Origin: Ruminococcaceae bacterium UBA6857
GTDB lineage: Bacteria; Bacillota; Clostridia; Oscillospirales; Acutalibacteraceae
DNA: 9,941 bases
Reading direction: 5' to 3'
Assembly: GCA_002451715.1 (NCBI GenBank)
Contig: DKDD01000063.1
Span: 1 to 9,941, forward strand
Each line of letters begins with the position of its first letter. The first letter of the stretch is position 1. Shown one piece after another: positions 1 to 4,927 of the stretch. The notes beneath the pieces were generated by a model. The model was not told where the DNA came from. It saw only the letters and a program-made list of their open reading frames with translations, and did no database searches. A program made the position numbers and the translations under genes.

Positions 1-549
1 TCCAACACCGGCGGACAGGCTTCAAAGGCATCTCAGATCGGCCAGGTAGCACAGTTTGCAGCTGCCGGTAAGAGCATTGCAAAGAAGAGCCTTGCAGAAA
101 TTGCAATGAGCTACGGTTACGTTTATGTTGCTCAGATCGCTATGGGCGCAAACATGAACCAGACCATTAAGGCTCTCACCGAGGCTGAAGCATATCACGG
201 TCCGTCAATCGTTATCGCATACGCACCGTGCGAAATGCACTCGATCAAGGGCGGCATGGTCAACTGCCAGAACGAAATGAAGAAGGCTGTTGAATGCGGT
301 TACTGGAACATGTTCCGTTATAACCCGGCTCTCAAGGCACAGGGCAAGAACCCGTTCACAATCGACAGCAAGCCCGGTGTAAGAGAAGACTATCAGAAGT
401 TCCTTCTCAACGAAGCTCGTTATTCGGCTCTTACCCGCTCCTTCCCGGAAAGAGCAAAAGAACTCTTTGCAGAAGCAGAGCAGAAGTCGGTTGAAAGATA
501 TAACCACCTCAAGAGACTTGAAGCTCTCTATGCTCCCGACGCTGAATAA
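1..549 (+). CDS. nifJ: Pyruvate:ferredoxin (flavodoxin) oxidoreductase, C-terminal part (5' end outside window)
   Basis: The frame is open from base 1 and gives the last 182 residues. The enzyme family oxidatively decarboxylates pyruvate with CoA to acetyl-CoA, CO2 and reduced ferredoxin, and is a central cytoplasmic step of clostridial fermentation. The fragment shows SNTGGQ at residues 1-6, YGYVYVAQIAMGA at 38-50 and AYAPCEMHSIKGGM at 73-86, followed by the family's GYW..FRYNP and GKNPF segments. These belong to the thiamine-diphosphate-binding C-terminal domain. C77 in the APC motif is at the place where the family has a late cysteine ligand of the FeS cluster near the thiamine; this assignment is from memory. 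The end (TAA at 547) is natural and is followed after 22 nt by a strong terminator. Base composition is richer in G+C than the genes that follow, as expected of a conserved core gene. Confidence 0.95.
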   Translation, partial: SNTGGQASKASQIGQVAQFAAAGKSIAKKSLAEIAMSYGYVYVAQIAMGANMNQTIKALTEAEAYHGPSIVIAYAPCEMHSIKGGMVNCQNEMKKAVECGYWNMFRYNPALKAQGKNPFTIDSKPGVREDYQKFLLNEARYSALTRSFPERAKELFAEAEQKSVERYNHLKRLEALYAPDAE

Positions 550-571
550 TTCGGCGGCATAAATAAAAATC

Positions 572-605
572 ACAGCGGTCATTCGAAAGAGTGACCGCTG
601 TTTTG
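572..605 (+). terminator. Intrinsic terminator of the oxidoreductase gene; hairpin repeat copy 1
   Basis: The arm at 572-584 pairs with 589-601 (13 pairs with one T-G wobble) around a GAAA tetraloop closed by C-G. A T run follows at 601-604. The same hairpin with nearly the same loop recurs at 1797, 3343 and 3688. Confidence 0.9.
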
Positions 606-627
606 GTGTACTGCTGTTAAAAAAGGA

Positions 628-656
628 TTGATAAATCTTCTTCGCTGTGCTAAAAT
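628..656 (+). promoter_or_regulatory. Sigma-A-type promoter of the phosphoribosyltransferase-SLOG operon
   Basis: TTGATA at 628-633, a 17-nt spacer and TAAAAT at 651-656. Transcription would start near 663 and leave only about 20 nt of leader before the ATG at 684. It sits just after terminator copy 1, so the operon is insulated from the upstream gene. Confidence 0.75.
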
Positions 657-683
657 GATAATAGATTATTATGGCGGTGTTTT

Positions 684-1262
684 ATGGCTATCAAGATATC
701 CGGACTTTGGGATGAAGGATTTGCAATTGATATGTATTCAAAAAGTAGCAAGTTCATCGGTGAAGACGCGTTTGGAAAAAAACATTTTGATACGGAATAC
801 ACGCCCTCGGGTGAATTGCTGTATTCTATGAAATATAACGGTCATAACGATAACAGCGAAGCACTTGCCGAAATTTGTGCAAAGTTTATTTCCGAATGGT
901 TGGCAGATAAAAAGGTTGACGTAATTTTGCCTGTTCCGCCCACCAAAAAAAGAGACGCTCAGCCGGTGTTTATGATTGCGGAGGCTGTATCTTCAATTAC
1001 AGGTATTCTTTATACAAACGAAATTTTAATAAAAACAAGTTCCGAGCAGGCTAAAATTGCCGAAAATAAGGATAAAATCAACGGTTCGATAATCATGCTA
1101 AAACCCGCCAAGCGCAAGTGTAACATTTTATTGATAGATGATATTTATAACACCGGTTCCACCGCAAACGAATGTACACGGGTTTTGAAAAATGATCCTT
1201 TGATTGACAAAGTGTATTATCTGGCTATCGGCAAAACAAGAGATTCCAAGGGGATGATATGA
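684..1262 (+). CDS. ComF-like phosphoribosyltransferase domain protein (no zinc ribbon)
   Basis: 192 residues. The clearest mark is the PRPP-binding loop of type I phosphoribosyltransferases at residues 147-164: NILLIDDIYNTGSTANEC, with the hydrophobic strand, two acidic residues and the TGST turn. VILPVPPTKKR at 80-90 matches the other conserved segment of the ComF group. ComF proteins proper usually begin with a zinc-ribbon cysteine cluster; none is present, so this is a stand-alone PRT domain. The family transfers, or binds at, ribose-5-phosphate from PRPP; the acceptor cannot be read here. ATG 684 follows a weak GGCGG site. The stop (1260-1262) abuts the ATG of the next gene at 1263, so the two are co-transcribed and probably translationally coupled. 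This pairing with a SLOG protein suggests nucleotide metabolism or signalling rather than DNA uptake (inference). Confidence 0.8.
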   Translation: MAIKISGLWDEGFAIDMYSKSSKFIGEDAFGKKHFDTEYTPSGELLYSMKYNGHNDNSEALAEICAKFISEWLADKKVDVILPVPPTKKRDAQPVFMIAEAVSSITGILYTNEILIKTSSEQAKIAENKDKINGSIIMLKPAKRKCNILLIDDIYNTGSTANECTRVLKNDPLIDKVYYLAIGKTRDSKGMI

Positions 1263-1790
1263 ATGAAAGTCTTTATTGCAGGAGCACGAACCGTTAACGA
1301 TTTAGATTTCTCCGTGCAAAAGAAATTGGCTGCAATAATAAATAAAGAATATGACATTCTTGTCGGCGATTGTTCGGGCGTTGATTCTTCCGTTCAAAGG
1401 TTCTGTAACAACTTTCAATACAGAAAAGTAACAGTGTATGCAAGCAACGGTCGCGCAAGAAACAACATCGGAAATTGGAACGTTAAAGCCATATCGGTTT
1501 CGCCCGAAGTTCATGGATTTGATTTTTACAAGCAAAAAGATATGGCTATGGCTATGGACGCGGACTGCGGTTTTATGATTTGGAACGGTGAAAGCCGCGG
1601 CACACTTAACAATATGATAAATCTTATTTCACAAGAAAAAGAGACATTGGTTTATATAACTACCGTAAAAAAGATGATATTGCTCCGTTCGTTTACAGAG
1701 TTGAGCAGTCTTATCAGGCAATATGCGCCAAATGCTTTGAAAACCTATATCAAACTTTCAAAAGATTCAATGCAAATTGCAATGTATTAA
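1263..1790 (+). CDS. YspA/DUF2493-like SLOG nucleotide-binding protein
   Basis: 175 residues. The N-terminus MKVFIAGART (first beta strand and glycine turn), DILVGDCSGVDSSVQRF at 31-47, and the pair KDMAMAMDADCGFMIWNG (92-109) plus SRGTLNNM (111-118) follow the order seen in YspA-type (DUF2493) members of the SLOG Rossmannoid superfamily, which bind nucleotides or nucleotide-derived ligands. The last 45 residues are a helical tail without a recognised domain. The start is fixed by AAGGGG about 9 nt upstream, lying inside the end of the phosphoribosyltransferase gene. SLOG and PRTase domains are known from comparative genomics to occur in nucleotide-centred signalling and conflict systems. That is family knowledge; a role in defence here is only inference. 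No effector gene (nuclease or pore) lies in the same operon, which ends at the terminator 6 nt after the stop. Confidence 0.8.
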   Translation: MKVFIAGARTVNDLDFSVQKKLAAIINKEYDILVGDCSGVDSSVQRFCNNFQYRKVTVYASNGRARNNIGNWNVKAISVSPEVHGFDFYKQKDMAMAMDADCGFMIWNGESRGTLNNMINLISQEKETLVYITTVKKMILLRSFTELSSLIRQYAPNALKTYIKLSKDSMQIAMY

Positions 1791-1796
1791 AAAATC

Positions 1797-1830
1797 ACAG
1801 CGGTCATTCGAAAGAGTGACCGCTGTTTTT
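1797..1830 (+). terminator. Intrinsic terminator of the phosphoribosyltransferase-SLOG operon; hairpin repeat copy 2
   Basis: Arms at 1797-1809 and 1814-1826, GAAA loop and T run to 1830. It is identical to copy 1 through both arms and the loop and begins 6 nt after the SLOG stop codon. Confidence 0.9.
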
Positions 1831-1956
1831 GTGTGTCCGATATAATTTATATAGAAATTATTAAATTCATACAAAAACAGCACTCGACACCGCATATCGA
1901 TCGCTTTCACTAAAAAGCTTTCTAAAAATTAATTTTAAAAATATTTCTAAATTATA

Positions 1957-1985
1957 TTGACATTGAAATAAACATATGGTATCCT
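1957..1985 (+). promoter_or_regulatory. Promoter of the secreted-protein/membrane-peptide unit
   Basis: TTGACA at 1957-1962, a 17-nt spacer and TATCCT at 1980-1985. From just before the -35 the sequence matches the promoter at 3418-3446: both have ATTGACATTGAAA, and both have TATAAGATATATA just after the -10. The 126 nt between terminator copy 2 and this promoter are very AT-rich and hold no gene I can support. Confidence 0.65.
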
Positions 1986-2028
1986 CTTTATAAGATATAT
2001 ATCTAAATTTATATAAGGAGTAATTAAT

Positions 2029-3099
2029 ATGAAAAAAAAAATTAAGTTTATAACAGCTATGTTTTTAATTGTTGTTTTGTCAATCAATGTTAATATAACA
2101 ACTTAATCTGTTAATAAAGGCAATTATGTAAGCAATAAAACAATCAAAACTAATGGATATTCATTTAATATTACAGAAAATGTATCAAAAAATTACAGTA
2201 TTACTCGCACCTATGTGAAAGATGCAAATGAAAATTTAACAAACGATTTAAACAAGACAAAGGCTTTGTTAGTATCTCTTGGAATGGACGAAGATTCCGT
2301 CAACGAACTATACACAGATACATTATACACGTTTGCTGATAGTTTAAATATTTGGGTAACAACAACTTATACCAAATATGACGAGGAAAACAACACATCT
2401 ACACCAGTTTCTGAATCAGTAGCAAAAGCTGAAGCAAGTAAATTTCAATCGGAATATGAATCCAGTTTACGAGAAATGAGTCAAAACATTTCCAACTTTT
2501 CAACAAATATTAAAAAAGCCGCCAAATCGGCAGTATATAAAGACTCTTATATGAAAGTTACACATGCGGTAGCTTATAAGGGTAGCGGATCATATCTTTT
2601 TTCGGTGAATGCAGAATGGTTGACAATGCCAATTTTTAGAGGATATGATTCAATTGGATCATGTGCAATGAATTGCACTGTAACTCCAAATACCGCTAAA
2701 GGGTATTATTCATATAAAACAACCGTGGTTGATAAATTTGGACATAATACAATAAATAGCAATAAAATAACCATAACAAATAAGCAGAACGCTGTAAAAG
2801 GCAACTGGTATGGTTCAGCCGGAATTTTTAACCTTCCAAACAATGGATCCAGTTCACAGTCAAGTGTCACACACACAGGGCTCAAGGCTCATTATGAATA
2901 TAAAGGACATATATCTCAGCCTAAAAAAGCAGCTTGATTTAATACGGTAGGAACATATGATCATACAACTGTTGGAATTTCTTTGAGTCCATCAATAGGA
3001 ATAGATACAGATGGCAAAGTTTCTGCATCCATAGGCTTAGATCTGACGGTAGGAGTAAAGTCTCGTTCAGCTGAATTAGAAGTTTACTATAAGCCTTAA
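2029..3099 (+). pseudogene. Secreted protein of unknown function, broken by two in-frame stop codons
   Basis: Frame 2029-3099 (356 codons) starts at an ATG 8 nt after AAGGAG. Residues 1-25 form a typical signal peptide: lysine-rich start, then FITAMFLIVVLSI. Codon 26 is TAA (2104-2106), one substitution from CAA. The frame then stays open for 276 codons to TGA at 2935-2937, one substitution from TGG, and continues with protein-like sequence (FNTVGTYDHTTVGISLSPS, then GIDTDGKVSASIGLDLTVGV) to TAA at 3097. The middle holds a polar, probably helical region (KDANENLTNDLNKTKALL; ASKFQSEYESSLREMSQN) and then a Ser/Thr/Asn-rich, beta-like C-terminal half. I do not recognise the family. The 240-residue stretch 2215-2937 has an internal ATG, but it lacks the signal peptide and has no ribosome binding site, so the whole is best called a recent pseudogene. 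Sequencing error at two places, or readthrough of the TGA, cannot be excluded from sequence alone. Confidence 0.75.
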
Positions 3100-3148
3100 T
3101 CTTTTATTTGTTTTTACAATATAAATTATTTAAGGAGCGTATTGTAAC

Positions 3149-3319
3149 ATGAAAAGAAACATACTAAGAATTGTTGTTGCGGTAATTGCCTGCTTTCTTA
3201 TGGGAATAATAGGACTGACTGTAACTATTAAAACATATAATATGTCTATGATTTTTTCAGTTGCTACTATGGGCGCTTTCATAATGTATGAAATTCAAAG
3301 AAGCAAAAAGACTGATTGA
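3149..3319 (+). CDS. Small two-helix membrane protein, copy 1
   Basis: 56 residues beginning MKRNILRIVV. Two hydrophobic segments (about 6-26 and 32-48) are joined by a short polar turn, and the protein ends in a basic tail, EIQRSKKTD, so both ends probably face the cytoplasm. The start is supported by AAGGAG 11 nt upstream. It lies 49 nt after the natural end of the broken secreted-protein gene with no promoter between, so it belongs to that unit. A close paralogue is encoded at 3488. The function is unknown. A tiny membrane protein downstream of a secreted product is the arrangement of many bacteriocin immunity genes, but no known immunity family is recognised, so this is only a hypothesis. 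Confidence 0.8.
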   Translation: MKRNILRIVVAVIACFLMGIIGLTVTIKTYNMSMIFSVATMGAFIMYEIQRSKKTD

Positions 3320-3342
3320 AAAAGATAACAGTCAAATAAATC

Positions 3343-3376
3343 ACAGCGGTCATTCGAAAGAGTGACCGCTGTTTTT
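3343..3376 (+). terminator. Intrinsic terminator after small membrane protein copy 1; hairpin repeat copy 3
   Basis: Arms at 3343-3355 and 3360-3372, GAAA loop and T run to 3376. Arms and loop match copies 1 and 2 exactly, and the 3' flank GTGTAC matches that of copy 1. Confidence 0.9.
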
Positions 3377-3417
3377 GTGTACTTTTTTCCTATGTTTATA
3401 TTTTTCCCATAGACATA

Positions 3418-3446
3418 TTGACATTGAAACAATTGTGTGATATTGT
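3418..3446 (+). promoter_or_regulatory. Promoter of small membrane protein copy 2, duplicate of the promoter at 1957
   Basis: TTGACA at 3418-3423, 17 nt, TATTGT at 3441-3446. It shares the first bases of the spacer (TTGAAA) and the post -10 block TATAAGATATATA with the promoter at 1957-1985. The similarity starts only a few bases before the -35, marking one edge of the duplicated segment. Confidence 0.65.
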
Positions 3447-3487
3447 TTCTATAAGATATATAATTTCTATTCAAGGGAGTTTGTCAT

Positions 3488-3664
3488 ATGAAAAAAAACA
3501 TACTAAGAATTGTTGTTGCGGTAATTGCCTGCTTGCTTATGGGAATAATAGGATTAAATGTGGGAAGTTTCATCAATTCAGATAACATGTCTGTAGTTTT
3601 CGTAGTTATCACTATGGGCACTTTCATAATGTATGAAATTCAAAGAAGCAAAAAGACGGATTGA
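3488..3664 (+). CDS. Small two-helix membrane protein, copy 2
   Basis: 58 residues. It is nearly identical to copy 1 at the start (ILRIVVAVIAC, MGIIGL) and end (FIMYEIQRSKKTD), and differs mainly in the loop and second helix, where it is two residues longer. AAGGGAG lies 8 nt upstream of the ATG. Unlike copy 1 it has its own promoter, whose sequence copies the promoter of the secreted-protein gene. The simplest history is duplication of promoter + secreted gene + small gene with loss of the secreted gene from one copy. Most differences between the two copies are codon-level or conservative, which suggests both are still maintained (inference). Function unknown. Confidence 0.8.
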   Translation: MKKNILRIVVAVIACLLMGIIGLNVGSFINSDNMSVVFVVITMGTFIMYEIQRSKKTD

Positions 3665-3687
3665 AAAGGATAACAGTTAAATAAAAA

Positions 3688-3720
3688 ACAGCGGTCATTT
3701 GAAAGAGTGACCGCTGTTTC
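3688..3720. terminator. Bidirectional intrinsic terminator between convergent genes; hairpin repeat copy 4
   Basis: Arms at 3688-3700 and 3705-3717 around GAAA. This copy has C to T at 3700, which turns the loop-closing C-G into a T-G wobble. Its 5' side is preceded by a run of A, giving a U run on the minus strand, so it can serve both the gene ending at 3664 (+) and the one ending at 3757 (-). Confidence 0.85.
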
Positions 3721-3756
3721 AATTTGTAATTTTAATTAGCTATGCGCCCTGCGCCG

Positions 3757-3963
3757 TTATTGAGCAAGCTGAACTGCTGCAGCCGGCTGTTCGGCAACTT
3801 CTGCAACGCTGTTTTCTGCCGTAACATCGGCAGCCTTGCCTTCAAAAGAGTTGCCGACAACAACTGCGGTGACCATAAGAAAAACGAGGGCAACGGCCAT
3901 AATTGCGGCGATGAACTTTTTGCTGTTATTGGTGTTCTTTCTGTGAATTTTAGTAATAATCAT
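3757..3963 (-). CDS. Small secreted or signal-anchored peptide of unknown function
   Basis: 68 residues. A basic N-terminus (MIITKIHRKNTNNSKK) precedes one hydrophobic segment (about 17-38, FIAAIMAVALVFLMVTAVVV), then a short acidic, Ala-rich tail with AENSVAEVAEQPAAAVQLAQ. GKA-ADV around residue 44 could be a signal peptidase site; otherwise the protein stays as a single-pass membrane protein with the tail outside. The start is strongly supported by AGGAGGAG about 5 nt upstream of the ATG and by a consensus promoter at 4076-4104. No family is recognised. It is transcribed alone and ends toward the bidirectional terminator at 3688. Confidence 0.75.
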   Translation of the reverse strand: MIITKIHRKNTNNSKKFIAAIMAVALVFLMVTAVVVGNSFEGKAADVTAENSVAEVAEQPAAAVQLAQ

Positions 3964-4018
3964 TGTTTGCTCCTCCTTGATAGTTAAATTAATTTTGTAA
4001 GATGTTTTTTGAGCAATC

Positions 4019-4038
4019 GAACCGCCGTCGTGCGGTTC
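4019..4038 (-). other. Leader hairpin of the small secreted-peptide transcript
   Basis: GAACCGC at 4019-4025 pairs with GCGGTTC at 4032-4038 around a 6-nt loop. It lies in the roughly 105-nt 5' leader between the predicted start near 4069 and the ATG at 3963. It has no U run immediately after it on either strand, so it is not a simple terminator. It may stabilise the mRNA or regulate translation. Confidence 0.4.
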
Positions 4039-4075
4039 ACGGTTTATTCATAAACTTTATCTTTTTGACAACGTC

Positions 4076-4104
4076 ATTATAACGCACTTTTTTCGGTTTG
4101 TCAA
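4076..4104 (-). promoter_or_regulatory. Consensus promoter of the small secreted-peptide gene
   Basis: On the minus strand TTGACA (4104-4099), exactly 17 nt, then TATAAT (4081-4076): a perfect match to the housekeeping consensus. It should give strong expression of the peptide at 3757-3963. Confidence 0.85.
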
Positions 4105-4155
4105 GATACTTTTAATAATTTGTGAATTTTTTCGCGTTTTATACGTCTAATTTGA

Positions 4156-4185
4156 ATTATAACGCGTCGTTTTGTGCAATTTCAA
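4156..4185 (-). promoter_or_regulatory. Possible second, upstream promoter
   Basis: Minus strand TTGAAA (4185-4180), an 18-nt spacer, TATAAT (4161-4156). The decamer GCGTTATAAT here is identical to that at the main promoter (4085-4076), and a third near copy, GCGTTTTAAT, lies at 4217-4208. It may be a tandem promoter for the same gene; the third copy lacks a convincing -35. Confidence 0.4.
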
Positions 4186-4287
4186 CTGATTTTGGTGCTG
4201 AATTATCATTAAAACGCAGTTTTGCATCGTGAAAAGTGAACACTCACTCATTCGATCTTTTTTGTCTGCTTTCGTGCTTCAATCACA

Positions 4288-4440
4288 TTAAGTCGGCTCG
4301 TTGACAAAACCTTCTGTTTGCATTTGTGCAAAACACAGCACTTGACCGGGCGCAAAATAACAAACAATATTTTCAAATGAGCCAATGTTGTTAATCAGAT
4401 CTTCGTACTTCGAAAATACTTTTACAAACAGCGGATGAGT
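4288..4440 (-). pseudogene. Possible C-terminal gene remnant
   Basis: A minus-strand frame of 50 sense codons opens directly after a stop codon (4443-4441) and ends at TAA 4290-4288. It reads as plausible protein (KVFSKYEDLINNIGSFENIV, then YFAPGQVLCF), but there is no start codon with a ribosome binding site: its only ATG is 11 codons from the end. It lies just downstream of RNA A and its two terminators. I do not recognise it, and an open frame of this length could arise by chance. Confidence 0.25.
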
Positions 4441-4461
4441 TTAACGCTTTGCCAACAAAAA

Positions 4462-4486
4462 AGACCGCTTTAATTCAAGGCGGTCT
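4462..4486 (-). terminator. Second intrinsic terminator downstream of RNA A
   Basis: Arms at 4462-4471 and 4477-4486 form 10 pairs with one wobble around a 5-nt loop. On the minus strand a run of six U follows. It lies 8 nt beyond the U run of the RNA A terminator, giving two terminators in series. Confidence 0.7.
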
Positions 4487-4494
4487 AAAAAATC

Positions 4495-4733
4495 AAAAAG
4501 TGCGCCCACCGAAGCAGACGCACAAAAAACGCAAACTCCGATAGTCGCCAAACTAACATTATACATAGGAGAAGCGTATTATTTCACCACTAAATACCTA
4601 AATATAAGGAGTTGCATTTTTTACAAACCTTATTAGGTATATTAGTATGTGAAAAATACTGTGAAATATCCTTCACGCCTGAAAAGGAAAGGTTGGCATG
4701 GTCGCTTCACATGTATTCAGTTAGTTTGGCGAT
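4495..4733 (-). ncRNA. Structured RNA A (about 240 nt), paralogue of RNA B; family not identified
   Basis: Predicted to start near 4733 from the promoter at 4738-4766 and to end in the U run at 4499-4495. The 5' end CGCCAAACUAAC pairs with GUUAGUUUGGCG (12 pairs). The helix continues after a 3x3 internal loop with AUACAU/AUGUAU, then GAAGCG/CGCUUC. Inside are a small 5' hairpin (4669-4688, UCCUU/AAGGA) and a central stem (AUACCUAA/UUAGGUAU), capped by AAGG/CCUU and the conserved loop UUGUAAAAAAUGCAA. After the closing helix comes GACUAUCGGAGUUUGC, then a UUCG-loop terminator (arms 4500-4509 and 4514-4523). RNA B has the same plan with different inner sequence but kept pairing. No convincing open frame with a ribosome binding site is inside. 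Candidates are a 6S-like RNA, another known Clostridia RNA family or a new one. Confidence 0.7.
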
Positions 4734-4737
4734 ACTT

Positions 4738-4766
4738 ATTATATTACACTTTTTTCAAAAAGTCAA
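4738..4766 (-). promoter_or_regulatory. Promoter of RNA A
   Basis: Minus strand TTGACT (4766-4761), 17-nt spacer, TATAAT (4743-4738). The spacer is identical, base for base, to that of the RNA B promoter at 7197-7225. Confidence 0.85.
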
Positions 4767-4797
4767 CGCCGGGTTTCGCCGCCTTTAAAAATCAGAT

Positions 4798-4829
4798 TTT
4801 GCCCTTATTGTGAATACTTTGCCCTTATT
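4798..4829 (-). promoter_or_regulatory. Direct-repeat site upstream of the RNA A promoter
   Basis: TTTGCCCTTATT (plus-strand reading) occurs at 4798-4809 and 4818-4829, 20 nt apart, close to two helical turns. It lies roughly 65-97 nt upstream of the RNA A start. The same pair with the same spacing stands before RNA B, so it is a candidate activator-binding site rather than chance. Confidence 0.55.
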
Positions 4830-4864
4830 TTATGGATATTTTTAAGAGAAAATTGCAATAGCAC

Positions 4865-4900
4865 ATAAAAACAGCGACCGCCGAAAAGGTGATCGCCGTT
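4865..4900 (-). terminator. Intrinsic terminator of the lectin-peptidase gene
   Basis: The minus-strand hairpin has arms 4900-4888 and 4882-4870, a TTTTC loop, two mismatches and one wobble, followed by a run of five U. It begins 27 nt after the stop codon at 4928. Confidence 0.75.
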
Positions 4901-4927
4901 GATAACTATTTAGTTAATGTTTGAAAA

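Noticed and set aside
628..831. 67-codon plus-strand frame overlapping the phosphoribosyltransferase start
   Set aside because: It begins inside the -35 element of the promoter and overlaps the well-supported gene in another frame.
572..3720. Regular repeats as a CRISPR array
   Set aside because: Only four copies, separated by whole genes of very different length, each at a gene end with a T run; they are terminators.
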